Positions 8,536-17,133 of a DNA stretch of 23,028 nt are shown here, in pieces; positions within the stretch are counted from its first letter, which is position 1; each line of letters begins with the position of its first letter. Under the pieces are notes generated by a model. It did no database searches. It was given only the letters and a program-made list of their open reading frames with translations, and had not been told where the DNA came from. Source of the stretch: Lachnospiraceae bacterium (lineage in GTDB: Bacteria > Bacillota > Clostridia > Lachnospirales > Lachnospiraceae). The translations under genes were made by a program, and so were the position numbers. The stretch spans positions 1 to 23,028 of the forward strand of contig CAAFNG010000369.1 in the NCBI GenBank assembly GCA_900764225.1, read 5' to 3'.

Positions 8536-8564
8536 ATTGTAACAAAGGTGAGAATTTTTGTCAA
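8536..8564 (-). promoter_or_regulatory. Promoter of the Mn2+ exporter transcript
   Basis: Minus strand TTGACA (8564-8559), 17-bp spacer, TACAAT (8541-8536). It lies in the gap after the PanE-type gene, and the aptamer begins about 16 bases downstream. Confidence 0.85.
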
Positions 8565-8585
8565 GAGCAGCTTTTAATCACATGC

Positions 8586-9530
8586 TCAGAATTTCTCCGC
8601 CATCTCCTTCAGACCCTCATACATTTTTTCAGAAAGAGGAATGTCCACCCCTAGACGCTTCGCCTCCTGTACAATATAACCACTGAATGTCTCAAGCTCC
8701 GTCTCCTTTTTCCGGATGCGGAAATCCCTCTGCAGCGAGCTTGTCGCATTATCTGCATGCACATGACGGAATTTATGGATCACTTCATTAATATGTTCAT
8801 CTGTCAAAGCAACACCTTTGGCACGTCCAACACTGGCAGCCTCCCATACAAGCCTCTCATACTGTTCCGCTTTCACAGGATCTTTTCGAAGCTCTCCGAT
8901 GGTATTGTCATAAAAAGCAGTCATTACATTAAACGCACAGTTAAGGATATACTTTCTCCAGATCTCTACCTGGATATCCCCTTCATCCCTGTAATCAATA
9001 TCCGCACCCTTCAGGATCTCGGCCACCTCTCTGACTTTCTCCTGCTGTTTCTCATTCGCATCCTTGATGCCGATACAGAGCCAGGTAAAAGTATCCTGCT
9101 GCGAAATCGAAAAGTCCGAATTTGCAAAAGCCACCGTATAGATCAGCGAATCTACAACCGTTCCTTTTTTAATAAGTGCGCGGATCTTTTCCCCGGGATC
9201 CACACCGTTCATTACCGGAATGATCACCGTATCCTCTGTAACCATATCCCGGATACTTTCACATACTTCTGCAAGCGAATAATTTTTTACACAGATAAAA
9301 ATATAATCCTGCTGTCCCATTTCCCGGACTGGGACCACCCGCTCCGGTTTCGCCACGATTTCTCCCTTATAATCACTGTGCAGCACAAGTCCCTTTTCAC
9401 GAATGCTCTCTGCACGCGCTCCACGGGCTACCATAGTCACTTGCGGATATGCCTTTGCCAGCATACCTGCCACATATCCACCAACACCACCAATTCCGAT
9501 CACTGCAATTTTTTTGTCTTCTGTCTTCAT
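8586..9530 (-). CDS. 2-dehydropantoate 2-reductase (ketopantoate reductase, PanE/ApbA family)
   Basis: 314 residues. The N-terminal Rossmann domain has the dinucleotide motif GIGGVGG (residues 12-18), and the C-terminal domain has the family pattern WRKYILNCAFNVMTAF followed by ELRKDP and RKKETELETFSGYI. Ketopantoate reductases convert 2-dehydropantoate to pantoate with NADPH in coenzyme A synthesis. Many clostridia carry several paralogues, and no panB or panC lies nearby, so the physiological substrate could be another 2-keto acid. The ATG at 9530 has AGAGGA 8 bases upstream. It is divergent from the aminotransferase at 9732, with 201 bases between them. No terminator is seen in the short stretch before the riboswitch promoter. 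Confidence 0.88.
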   Translation of the reverse strand: MKTEDKKIAVIGIGGVGGYVAGMLAKAYPQVTMVARGARAESIREKGLVLHSDYKGEIVAKPERVVPVREMGQQDYIFICVKNYSLAEVCESIRDMVTEDTVIIPVMNGVDPGEKIRALIKKGTVVDSLIYTVAFANSDFSISQQDTFTWLCIGIKDANEKQQEKVREVAEILKGADIDYRDEGDIQVEIWRKYILNCAFNVMTAFYDNTIGELRKDPVKAEQYERLVWEAASVGRAKGVALTDEHINEVIHKFRHVHADNATSSLQRDFRIRKKETELETFSGYIVQEAKRLGVDIPLSEKMYEGLKEMAEKF

Positions 9531-9731
9531 AGCCGTTTCCTCTTTTCCTTATATGATCACAGGCTGCCACTGCCAGATATTCCTGTTTTTATTTTATCAG
9601 ACAGCCCGGCAGATTTCCATACCGGTCCGCCAAAATCAGCCCGGCAAAAGATTTCTGGAAATACCCCTGATTCTGGTGTATACTGGAATTAATTTTTACG
9701 AATAATAAGCAGATAAATGAGGTGACAGATA

Positions 9732-10820
9732 ATGGACACAAAACCAGTTTTTCATGGAAGTGATATAGAAAAAATATGTAGCTATTACAATCTGAAAAAA
9801 GAAGACATCGTCAAATTCGGTGCCAACGTTAATCCGCTTGGCTTATCACCGAAGGCCAGCAGGGCAATTGCTGAACACGTTGATATTCTTTCTTCCTATC
9901 CTGACAGAGAATACACATCTCTTCGCAATACCATTTCCCGCTACTGCAATATTCCGGCAGATTTCATCCTTCCGGGAAACGGTTCCAGTGAACTGATCTC
10001 TCTCCTCATCCAGGAAAGAGCTCCGCAGCATACCCTGATTCTCGGACCTACCTACTCTGAATATTCCAGAGAGCTTTCTTTTTCCGGAAGTACCCAGGAA
10101 TATTACCACCTTCAGGAAAGTGCAGATTTCGAGCCGGATATTCCGGATCTCTGCAAAAAGCTTGAACGGGGCTATGATTTTCTGATTCTCTGCAATCCGA
10201 ACAATCCGACTTCCTCTGCCATTTTCCAGGAAGATCTCCGCAGTCTGATCAGCTTCTGTGCGGAAAAAAATATCTTCGTAATGATCGACGAGACTTATGT
10301 AGAATTTGCCCCGGACATCAACGCTATCACAGCAGTTCCACTTACCCGGGAATTCACCAACCTCATGGTACTCCGCGGTGTATCGAAATTTTTCGCGGCA
10401 CCAGGAATGCGTCTGGGCTACGGAATCACCGGAAACATGGATTTTCTCTCAAAAATGCGCGAGAAACAGACTCCATGGTCCTTAAACAGTATCGGTGCTT
10501 TTGCAGGTGAGATTATGCTTCAGGATGAAGATTATATCCGCAGCACACGCGAGCTCATTCTGTCCGAACGCGACCGCATGATCCATGAGCTGAAAGATAT
10601 CTCCACCTATAAGGTCTATCCTGCATACGCCAACTTTATCCTTCTTAAGATCCTTAAAGAAGGACTGACCTCCTACGATGTATTTGAAGCCTGTATCCGT
10701 CAGGGGCTTATGATCCGTGACTGCTCCTCTTTTCAGTGTCTGGAGGGTGAGTTTGTCCGCTTCTGCATTATGATGCCGGAAGCTAATTCCCGCCTTATAA
10801 ACATCTTAAAGTCCCTGTAA
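9732..10820 (+). CDS. PLP-dependent class I/II aminotransferase, HisC/CobD type
   Basis: 362 residues, fold type I PLP enzyme. Visible landmarks are KFGANVNPLGLS near residue 30 (substrate-binding N-terminus typical of CobD/HisC proteins), GNGSSELI, the CNPNNPT motif binding the cofactor, DETYVEF with the PLP-pyridine aspartate, and the Schiff-base lysine in RGVSKFFAAPGMRLGYG. The start 'HGSDI..YYN' and 'NVNPLG' are closer to L-threonine-O-3-phosphate decarboxylase (CobD) than to histidinol-phosphate aminotransferase, but no cobalamin or histidine genes are adjacent, so the reaction is left open. GAGGTG lies 7 bases before the ATG. The gene stands alone on the plus strand and ends right at a hairpin-rich element. 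Confidence 0.85.
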   Translation: MDTKPVFHGSDIEKICSYYNLKKEDIVKFGANVNPLGLSPKASRAIAEHVDILSSYPDREYTSLRNTISRYCNIPADFILPGNGSSELISLLIQERAPQHTLILGPTYSEYSRELSFSGSTQEYYHLQESADFEPDIPDLCKKLERGYDFLILCNPNNPTSSAIFQEDLRSLISFCAEKNIFVMIDETYVEFAPDINAITAVPLTREFTNLMVLRGVSKFFAAPGMRLGYGITGNMDFLSKMREKQTPWSLNSIGAFAGEIMLQDEDYIRSTRELILSERDRMIHELKDISTYKVYPAYANFILLKILKEGLTSYDVFEACIRQGLMIRDCSSFQCLEGEFVRFCIMMPEANSRLINILKSL

Positions 10821-11105
10821 TCACGACCACCGGCTAAGCCGGTGGTTTGCTTTGACCTTATAAGGGTCTATTACCGGCACTGGAGTCTAAAGACTCATCG
10901 AAATAGATTCGCCAATCGCAACATCATTTACTTACCAAGCCCTTTCGGGCTTATTTTATTTGTTATGTTTTACTGGCTCACCCGTAAACGGGTCAATATA
11001 CTCTTTCAGTGTCATTTGATCGTATTCCAAATCATTCTGTAGCTGATTTGCTATATATTCCTTTATTTTCTTTATACCATACATTTTTACATCATTCTCA
11101 AACAC
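10821..11105. other. Hairpin-rich element directly after the aminotransferase stop codon
   Basis: A run of perfect inverted repeats: ACCACCGGC/GCCGGTGGT (10826-10846), CCTTATAAGG (10856-10865), GAGTCT-aa-AGACTC (10883-10896), AAGCCC-tttc-GGGCTT (10937-10952) and ACCCGT-aa-ACGGGT (10980-10993). The sequence begins with TCACGAC exactly after the TAA of the aminotransferase gene. Such clusters of short hairpins are typical of the ends and RNAs of IS200/IS605-type and HEARO/omega-RNA elements, but no transposase or nuclease gene of those families is present and I could not match it to a known one. The first hairpin, with TTGCTTT, can serve as the aminotransferase terminator. The right boundary is approximate. 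Confidence 0.5.
10956..11084 (-). CDS. Small unassigned ORF inside the hairpin-rich element
   Basis: A 42-residue minus-strand frame beginning MYGIKKIKEYIANQLQND, continuing with YDQMTLKEYIDPFTG and ending EPVKHNK before TAA. It is open for seven more codons upstream (to a GTG), and no Shine-Dalgarno sequence is visible. The composition is protein-like and the end is compact, so it is more likely the C-terminal remnant of a larger gene, or a small gene carried by the element, than chance. The hairpin ACCCGT/ACGGGT lies within its PFTG codons. No function is assigned. Confidence 0.35.
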   Translation of the reverse strand: MYGIKKIKEYIANQLQNDLEYDQMTLKEYIDPFTGEPVKHNK

Positions 11106-11194
11106 ACATCAAGGAACATGCCGCTTCCGAAAGGTAAACGCAAAATAGCGAGTACCTTGACATTTTTAGTCGGCTGCTTTGCAGCCACCGATAT

Positions 11195-11722
11195 TTAAGC
11201 TTTGCGGATCCCGGCTGGAAGTTTTTCTGACCAGGGCAGAAGATCTTCCAGAAAAGAACAATCCTTATCATTCATGTGTTTCGGAATCTCTTCCAAGAGA
11301 TGCTGCACATAATCAAAAGGTTTCAGATTATTGGCTTTTGCAGTTTCTACAATACTGTAAATGATTGCGGAAGACTTGGCACCATGGATTGTATCGATCA
11401 TCTGCCAGTTCTTCTTTCCGATACAGAAACCCCGGATTGCCCTTTCGGATGCATTATTATCGATTGGGACATCTCCATCTGTAAGAAATACACGGAAATA
11501 TTTTTCCTGATTCCGCGCATAGCCAACAGCATCACCAAATTTATCCTTCTTAGACACATTTATAGTTTTTAGGTACGCAAAAAACGCATCCACAAGCGGT
11601 TTGATAACCGCCTGCCGTTGCTTAAACCGTTCATCAGAAGAAAGGTCATTCAGTTTCCCTTCTTCCCGATAGATCGCCTGGATCTGTTTCATCAGAAGAA
11701 ATGCATGGGATTCCTTTCTCAT
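11195..11722 (-). pseudogene. IS66-family transposase, C-terminal fragment
   Basis: 175 residues of the DDE_Tnp_IS66 domain and its C-terminal tail. The motif VPIDNNASERAIRGFCIGKKNW includes the final catalytic glutamate, and HGAKSSAIIYSIVETAKANNLKPFDYV is diagnostic of IS66 TnpC. Intact IS66 TnpC proteins are about 450-550 residues and are accompanied by tnpA and tnpB; here an in-frame TAG lies two codons before the first methionine and everything upstream is missing. The fragment therefore lacks the first two catalytic aspartates and is dead. It lies between the convergent aminotransferase and MOSC-TatD genes. GGCTGC/GCAGCC downstream (about 11172-11186) and GGTA-CGC/GCG-TACC near 11134-11157 may be the old element end. 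Confidence 0.88.
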
Positions 11723-11803
11723 CTTCTATACAGTGACTCTTTTTTCTATATATAAACATTTTCCATGTTCAAACAGCTACATTACTTTTCAGCAATTCAT
11801 CTC

Positions 11804-13012
11804 TCAAACCACTCCAAACACCCGCATCGCATTACTCTCCGTCACAGCCACAACTTCCTCGCAGCTGACGCCCTTAATCTCCGCGATTGTCTTCACAACC
11901 TCCGGCAGATACAGCGAAGAATTTCTTTTTCCGCGATTCGGCACAGGTGCCATGTATGGGCAGTCGGTTTCCAGAAGGATCTGGGACAGAGGTGCGTACT
12001 CTACTACTTCCTTCAGCTTCCGGGAATTCTTGAATGTGACTACACCACCAATTCCAAGATAAAGTCCCATGTTCAGGTATTCCCTTGCAATCTCTTTACT
12101 GTAAGAAAAACAGTGAATAATCCCGCCATACATTCCATCCTTCATGTATTCTCGCACAATGTTCAGCGTATCCTCCGCCGCATCACGGCTGTGGATCATA
12201 AACGGGAGCCTTTTTTCACGGGCAATATCCATCTGCTGCCGAAAAATCTTCTGCTGAAGAAGATGCTCTTCTTTCTCCTTATGCCAGTAATAATCCAGCC
12301 CAATCTCTCCCACTGCCACAGTTTTTTCCATGTCGCAGTATCTCCGGATCTCATCCAGAACCGCATCATCCACTTTCTCCGCATCATCCGGATGCACGCC
12401 CACTGCACCATAAACAAAAGGATATTTCTCCACCAGATCATAAACTCTGTCAAAATGTCCTACCGAAGCACACACGTCCACAATATGCCCGATTCCGTTC
12501 TCCTGCATCCTGTCCAGCATGGCAAAACGATCCTCGTCAAAAGCCTCATCATCATAATGTGCATGTGTATCAAAAATCATCGCTTTATCCACAGTCATCT
12601 CATCACCCACAGATACTTTTCCACCCTTCAGCACTTTTGTAAATACACCCTCCCGGGGCATGATGCACTCACCCATCTTCTGAAAAATAGCACATCCGTT
12701 ATGGCACTCTTTCCCGATCTGAGTCAGCTCCAGCACAACATCACCACAGCGAAATCTGGTACCAACCGGCAGCTTCGCAAAATCAATTCCCTCAACCACC
12801 AGGTTCTCCCCGAAAGCACCATCCTCAACATCCGCACCTTTCGCACGAAACGCCTCGATCTTTTCACCGGAAAGCAGGCTCACCTGCCGGTGCCACTTCC
12901 CCGCATGAGCATCCCCCTCAATCCCCCAGTCCTTCACAAAAACCGCCGAACCAACATTACTCTTCTGCGTCCCCTTCTTCTCACTGATACAAACCGCAAG
13001 TACTTTTCCCAT
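11804..13012 (-). CDS. Fusion of a MOSC domain to TatD-family metal-dependent DNase
   Basis: 402 residues in one uninterrupted frame. Residues 1-143 are a MOSC domain (GDAHAGKWHRQVSLLS, FGENLVVEG, then KECHNGCAIFQKMGECIMPREGVF with the expected cysteines); MOSC domains act in molybdenum-cofactor sulfur chemistry or delivery. Residues 145-402 are a complete TatD hydrolase: metal ligands in FDTHAHYDD, VGEIGLDYYW, FMIHSRD, IIHCFS and LLETDCPYMAP. TatD proteins are Mg/Mn-dependent 3'-5' DNases. The junction (VGDEMTVDKAMIFDTHAH) keeps both domains full length and preserves the methionine that would start TatD (ATG at 12580, weak GGAT upstream), so separate translation of TatD is also possible. It is the last gene of the metG-moaC-moaA-mogA run. 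I know of no such fusion as standard. The domain calls are secure. Confidence 0.9.
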   Translation of the reverse strand: MGKVLAVCISEKKGTQKSNVGSAVFVKDWGIEGDAHAGKWHRQVSLLSGEKIEAFRAKGADVEDGAFGENLVVEGIDFAKLPVGTRFRCGDVVLELTQIGKECHNGCAIFQKMGECIMPREGVFTKVLKGGKVSVGDEMTVDKAMIFDTHAHYDDEAFDEDRFAMLDRMQENGIGHIVDVCASVGHFDRVYDLVEKYPFVYGAVGVHPDDAEKVDDAVLDEIRRYCDMEKTVAVGEIGLDYYWHKEKEEHLLQQKIFRQQMDIAREKRLPFMIHSRDAAEDTLNIVREYMKDGMYGGIIHCFSYSKEIAREYLNMGLYLGIGGVVTFKNSRKLKEVVEYAPLSQILLETDCPYMAPVPNRGKRNSSLYLPEVVKTIAEIKGVSCEEVVAVTESNAMRVFGVV

Positions 13013-13040
13013 TTATTATAACTCCTCTAAAAAAACTATA

Positions 13041-13163
13041 TCATCGCCAGAACTTATCCATCCATTCAAACGCACAACCAGCGCTGTCTCCACTTTCTTC
13101 CCGTGTCCGGTAGAACTTATCGTCTCCAAACGTCAGGCCCCGGCTGTGCGGACCGTCCGTTCG
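13041..13163 (-). pseudogene. Possible gene remnant between mogA and the MOSC-TatD gene
   Basis: A minus-strand frame of 40 codons between two stops reads GLTFGDDKFYRTREESGD, then SAGCAFEWMDKFWR before TGA. It has a protein-like composition but no ATG/GTG/TTG at its start and no ribosome binding site. It may be the 3' end of a lost gene of the Moco cluster. It fills most of an otherwise unexplained 166-base gap in a tightly packed operon. Weak evidence. Confidence 0.25.
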
Positions 13164-13178
13164 TTAACCCCCACCGTT

Positions 13179-13667
13179 CTACCGCCCGCACTCCCCCGCT
13201 TCTCCAGTCAAAATCTCAATTCCATGCCCCAGCGAATCCATCACAACCTCCAGACTCTCCCGCACAGCCTTAGGGCTCCCCGGCAGATTAATGATCAGCG
13301 TTTTCTTCCGGATTCCCGCCGTAGCACGACTCAGCATCGCCCTCTTCGTGATCGTCATACTAAACGCCCGCATCGCCTCCGGAATCCCCGGAACACGTCG
13401 CTCGATCACATCCTCAGTAGCCTCCGGCGTTACATCCCTCTGGGAAAAACCAGTACCGCCCGTAGTCAGGATCAGCTCCGCCAGACCCAGATCCGCAATC
13501 TCCGCCATTCTGGCACTCAGCATCTCACGGTCATCCGGCAAAATATCCATGGAAACAACCTGATAACCAGCCGCCTCCACGATCTCCTTCACAGCAGGAC
13601 CACTAAGATCCTCCCTCTCACCTCTGTACCCCTTGTCACTGGAAGTAATTACCGCAACTCTTTTCAT
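13179..13667 (-). CDS. mogA: Molybdopterin adenylyltransferase-type protein (MogA/MoaB family)
   Basis: 162 residues. The family core is visible: VAVITSSDKGYRGEREDLSG at the N-terminus, ILTTGGTGFSQRDVTPEAT (the substrate-binding loop) in the middle, and LIINLPGSPKAVRESLE near the end. MogA adenylylates molybdopterin before Mo insertion by MoeA; the shorter MoaB proteins share the fold. The ATG at 13667 has GGAGG 6 bases upstream and starts two bases after the moaA stop codon, so the two are translationally coupled; a longer reading to 13694 would run into moaA. No moeA, moaD, moaE or mobA is in the window. Family is secure; MogA versus MoaB is not certain. Confidence 0.88.
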   Translation of the reverse strand: MKRVAVITSSDKGYRGEREDLSGPAVKEIVEAAGYQVVSMDILPDDREMLSARMAEIADLGLAELILTTGGTGFSQRDVTPEATEDVIERRVPGIPEAMRAFSMTITKRAMLSRATAGIRKKTLIINLPGSPKAVRESLEVVMDSLGHGIEILTGEAGECGR

Positions 13668-13669
13668 CC

Positions 13670-14659
13670 TCAACCTCCGATCTGGCTCATACAAAGCTTC
13701 TCTGTCTTATCTTCCTTCTGTTTCTCCAGGTTTCCACCAAAAATATGCCCATCCGGTTTTTCCGAAAGAGCCTCCAGGATCACAGCCTTCAGTTCTTCAT
13801 CCGATCCGCCGCCCCGGATCACCGCACGGAGATCCCGTCCCGCCGCATACTGCAGGCAGGTCTTCAAAAATCCCTGGGAAGTCAACCGGATCCGGTTACA
13901 CTCACCACAAAACTTATGACTCACCGCACTGATAAAACCGATCTTCCCGGAAAAACCCTCTACCTCATAATAATGGCAGGGTCCATTTCCCAGCGGCTCC
14001 CCTTCATACACAGAAAAACGTGGAAGTTTTTTTCCCAGGATTCCCAGCAATTCCTCTTCCGATACCCCTCGAAATTCTTTTCCTATTCCAATGGGCATCA
14101 TCTCAATAAAACGCACATGCACCTTATGATCCTGTGCCAGAAAAGCAACTCTGCAAAGATCCTGCTCCGGAATTCCAAGCGGTACACAATTAATTTTCAG
14201 CGAAATCTCCGGATACTTCAGCGCTTCTTCAATTCCTCCAAACGTTCGTCCAAGCTCATCCCGCCTGGTGATCTTCCTACTGCAATCTGCATCCAGCGAA
14301 TCCAGGCTGATATTTAATCCGTCCAGTCCCGCCCCGGCAAAATCCCTCATCTGATCTTTCAGAAGCACACCATTTGTAGTCAGAGTCACCTTCTCGATTC
14401 CCGGCATATTTTTCAGTTTTTCAACAAGCCGGGGCATTCCCGGACGCACCAGCGGCTCACCTCCGGTAAGCTTGATCTTCCGGATTCCCAGCTCTGCCAT
14501 CACCCGGCAGATCCTCAGAATTTCCTCTTCCTGCAAAATGAGGGAGCGCTCCACATGCTGCACTCCCTCCTCCGGCATACAATAGATACACCGCAAATTA
14601 CATCTGTCAGTTACGGAAATTCTGAGATAATCAATGTTTCTTCCGCACCTGTCTATCAT
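13670..14659 (-). CDS. moaA: GTP 3',8-cyclase (radical SAM, molybdenum cofactor step 1)
   Basis: MoaA rearranges GTP to 3',8-cyclo-GTP using S-adenosylmethionine. The 329-residue protein has the radical-SAM cluster motif C20-x3-C24-x2-C27 (CNLRCIYC), the SAM-binding TGGEPL, and the second, C-terminal 4Fe-4S motif FCGECNRIRLTSQGFLKTC that binds GTP. It keeps the Gly-Gly C-terminus (SQIGG) needed for activity in characterised MoaA proteins. Its ATG overlaps the moaC stop (TAATG), a strong sign of co-translation. Upstream moaC supplies the next enzyme of the same conversion to cyclic pyranopterin. Complete and apparently functional. Confidence 0.95.
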   Translation of the reverse strand: MIDRCGRNIDYLRISVTDRCNLRCIYCMPEEGVQHVERSLILQEEEILRICRVMAELGIRKIKLTGGEPLVRPGMPRLVEKLKNMPGIEKVTLTTNGVLLKDQMRDFAGAGLDGLNISLDSLDADCSRKITRRDELGRTFGGIEEALKYPEISLKINCVPLGIPEQDLCRVAFLAQDHKVHVRFIEMMPIGIGKEFRGVSEEELLGILGKKLPRFSVYEGEPLGNGPCHYYEVEGFSGKIGFISAVSHKFCGECNRIRLTSQGFLKTCLQYAAGRDLRAVIRGGGSDEELKAVILEALSEKPDGHIFGGNLEKQKEDKTEKLCMSQIGG

Positions 14660-15135
14660 TATTTTTCAAAACGGAAATCTCCGCTTTTGCCTCCCGTCTT
14701 TTCTTCCAGATGAATATCTGACATGACCATGTGCTTGTCAATAGCCTTGCACATATCATAGATTGTCAGAAGTGTCACCTGAACACCTGTCAGCGCTTCC
14801 ATCTCTACGCCGGTTTTTCCTTCTGTTTTTACTGTACAGAATACACGAATCACTCCTGCATTCTCATCAATCTCAAAATCCACCGAGCATTTCTGAATGG
14901 GAAGCGGATGACACATGGGGATCAGCTCAGAAGTACGCTTCACTCCCATAATACCTGCTACACGTGCCACGCCAAGTACGTCACCCTTTTTCACGCTGCC
15001 GTCTTTTACAGCAGCCATAATCTCCGGACTTACATGAATGACACCGGTAGCTGTTGCTGTGCGGTGAGTGTCCGGTTTATTGGACACATCAACCATAACA
15101 GCATTTCCATTTTCATCAAAATGATTCAGCTTCAT
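14659..15135 (-). CDS. moaC: Cyclic pyranopterin monophosphate synthase
   Basis: MoaC converts 3',8-cyclo-GTP to cyclic pyranopterin monophosphate. 158 residues, usual length. Active-site blocks are intact: IPMCHPLPI (residues 72-80), [13 protein letters not shown] (106-118) and YDMCKAIDK (126-134), with the catalytic lysine and aspartate. It begins [17 protein letters not shown], as is typical. The ATG lies two bases after the metG stop codon, so it is in the same transcript and probably translated by coupling, because no strong ribosome binding site is visible in the end of metG. Juxtaposition with a tRNA synthetase gene is unusual. Confidence 0.96.
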   Translation of the reverse strand: MKLNHFDENGNAVMVDVSNKPDTHRTATATGVIHVSPEIMAAVKDGSVKKGDVLGVARVAGIMGVKRTSELIPMCHPLPIQKCSVDFEIDENAGVIRVFCTVKTEGKTGVEMEALTGVQVTLLTIYDMCKAIDKHMVMSDIHLEEKTGGKSGDFRFEK

Positions 15136-15137
15136 AT

Positions 15138-17105
15138 TTAGCAGATCTCAGCACCTGCAGGCATCTCTTTCTCCGGTACCATAAGAGAAAGATTTCCGTC
15201 CGCATCCTCTGCACAGAGAATCATACCCTCGCTGAGGATTCCGGCAAGTTTAGCCGGTTTCAGGTTTGTAACAACCATAACTTTTTTGCCTACCATTTCC
15301 TCTGCGGAATAATGAGCTTTAATTCCGGATACGATCTGGCGTACCTGGCTTCCGATCTTAACCTGCGAGCAGAGAAGTTTTCTGGATTTCTTAACTTCCT
15401 CGCAGGCAATGATCTCACCAACCTGGAACTGAAGCTTCTCGAAATCGTCAAAAGTGATCTCCGGCTTTGCCTCGATATCGATCACATCTTCTGCTTTCTC
15501 CTCTTTTACTTCTTCCTTCGGCTCTTCTTTCTTCGGATGAAGCTTCTCAACTTTCTCAAGAACCTCTTTCAGGTCAAGTCTTGCAAAAAGAATCTCCGGC
15601 TTATCTGTTACACGGTTTCCTGACGGATAAAGTCCGAACTGATCCATCTCCTCAAGAGATCTCTCATTTGCATTAAGCTGTACAAGGATACGCTCTGTTG
15701 TACGTGGCATAAAGGACTTCAGAAGAGATGCGCCGATGCAGATTCCCTCAACCAGGTTGTAGAGAACAGTTGCAAGACGATCCTGTTTTGTCTCATCCTT
15801 TGCAAGAGCCCATGGCATAGTCTCATCAATATATTTGTTGCAGCGCTTGAACAGAGAGAATACCTCTGTGATGGCATCTGCAACACGAAGCTTATCCATT
15901 TTTGCAGAAACATTCTTCGGAACCTGAAGGATGAAGTTCTTAAGGTCATCATCAACCGGCTCAGTTACATTCTTATTCTCAACAACTCCGTTAAAATATT
16001 TGTTGGACATGGAAATAGTACGGTTTACAAGATTTCCAAGTGTGTTTGCAAGGTCGGAATTCAGTCTCTCAACCATCAGCTCCCATGTAATCACACCGTC
16101 ATTCTCAAATGGCATCTCATGGAGTACGAAATAACGGACAGCATCTACACCGAAAAACTCAACAAGCTCATCTGCATAGATTACATTTCCTTTGGATTTA
16201 CTCATTTTTCCATCACCCTGAAGAAGCCACGGATGTCCGAATACCTGTTTCGGAAGCGGAAGATCCAGAGACATCAGGAAGATCGGCCAGTAAATCGTAT
16301 GGAAACGGATGATATCTTTTCCGATAAGGTGAAGATCTGCAGGCCAGTATTTGTTGAATTTCTCACTGCTGTTTCCGTCACAGTCATAACCGATACCTGT
16401 GATATAGTTTGTCAGGGCATCCAGCCATACATATACAACATGCTTCGGATCAAAGTCTACAGGAATTCCCCATTTGAAGGATGTTCTGGATACACACAGA
16501 TCCTGAAGTCCCGGAAGAAGGAAGTTGTTCATCATCTCATTTTTACGAGACTCCGGCTGAATGAAATCCGGATGAGTGTTAATGTAGTCGATCAGTCTGT
16601 CTGCATATTTGCTCATTTTGAAGAAGTAAGCTTCTTCTTTTGCAGGTACACACGGACGTCCGCAGTCCGGACATTTACCATCTACAAGCTGAGACTCTGT
16701 GAAGAAAGATTCGCAAGGTGTACAGTACATTCCCTCGTAATGTCCCTTGTAAATATCTCCCTTTGCATACATTTTTTTGAAGATTTTTTTGACCTGCTCT
16801 TCGTGGTCTTTATCTGTTGTACGGATGAATTTGTCATAGGATGTGTTCATCAGATCCCAGATACGTTTGATCTCGCCGGATACGTTATCTACGAATTCCT
16901 TAGGAGTAACGCCTGCTTCCTCTGCTTTCAGCTCGATCTTCTGTCCATGCTCGTCAGTTCCTGTCTGGAAATATACGTCATATCCCTGCTGTCTCTTAAA
17001 ACGTGCGATCGCATCTGCAAGAACTACCTCATAAGTATTTCCGATATGCGGTTTACCAGATGTGTATGCAATCGCAGTACTGATATAATATCTCTGTTTT
17101 TCCAT
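15138..17105 (-). CDS. metG: Methionyl-tRNA synthetase
   Basis: MetG charges initiator and elongator tRNA-Met. 655 residues. The N-terminus [23 protein letters not shown] contains the HIGH-type motif HIGN at 20-23; a zinc knuckle [16 protein letters not shown] follows (about 127-150); the KMSKS loop is present exactly ([10 protein letters not shown], about 305). The C-terminus has a charged linker ([17 protein letters not shown]) and a complete EMAP/Trbp111 tRNA-binding OB domain ([19 protein letters not shown]). ATG 17105 is chosen because GGAGG lies 9 bases upstream; extension to 17189 would read through the leader's terminator hairpin. A T-box leader precedes it. It heads the Moco-tatD gene run. 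Confidence 0.97.
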   Translation of the reverse strand: MEKQRYYISTAIAYTSGKPHIGNTYEVVLADAIARFKRQQGYDVYFQTGTDEHGQKIELKAEEAGVTPKEFVDNVSGEIKRIWDLMNTSYDKFIRTTDKDHEEQVKKIFKKMYAKGDIYKGHYEGMYCTPCESFFTESQLVDGKCPDCGRPCVPAKEEAYFFKMSKYADRLIDYINTHPDFIQPESRKNEMMNNFLLPGLQDLCVSRTSFKWGIPVDFDPKHVVYVWLDALTNYITGIGYDCDGNSSEKFNKYWPADLHLIGKDIIRFHTIYWPIFLMSLDLPLPKQVFGHPWLLQGDGKMSKSKGNVIYADELVEFFGVDAVRYFVLHEMPFENDGVITWELMVERLNSDLANTLGNLVNRTISMSNKYFNGVVENKNVTEPVDDDLKNFILQVPKNVSAKMDKLRVADAITEVFSLFKRCNKYIDETMPWALAKDETKQDRLATVLYNLVEGICIGASLLKSFMPRTTERILVQLNANERSLEEMDQFGLYPSGNRVTDKPEILFARLDLKEVLEKVEKLHPKKEEPKEEVKEEKAEDVIDIEAKPEITFDDFEKLQFQVGEIIACEEVKKSRKLLCSQVKIGSQVRQIVSGIKAHYSAEEMVGKKVMVVTNLKPAKLAGILSEGMILCAEDADGNLSLMVPEKEMPAGAEIC

Positions 17106-17133
17106 CTTTTCTTTCCTCCATTTTTCATGAAAT

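Noticed and set aside
9602..9650. Two copies of CAGCCCGGCA about 38 bases apart in the PanE-aminotransferase gap
   Set aside because: Ten-base match in a GC-rich patch, no further symmetry; probably chance.
8757..9692. 311-codon plus-strand open frame
   Set aside because: Antisense to the PanE-family gene; composition is that of a reverse-strand shadow and there is no ribosome binding site.
11765..13021. 418-codon plus-strand open frame
   Set aside because: Antisense to the MOSC-TatD gene, whose two domains are unmistakable; the plus-strand frame is His/Leu/Arg-rich shadow sequence.
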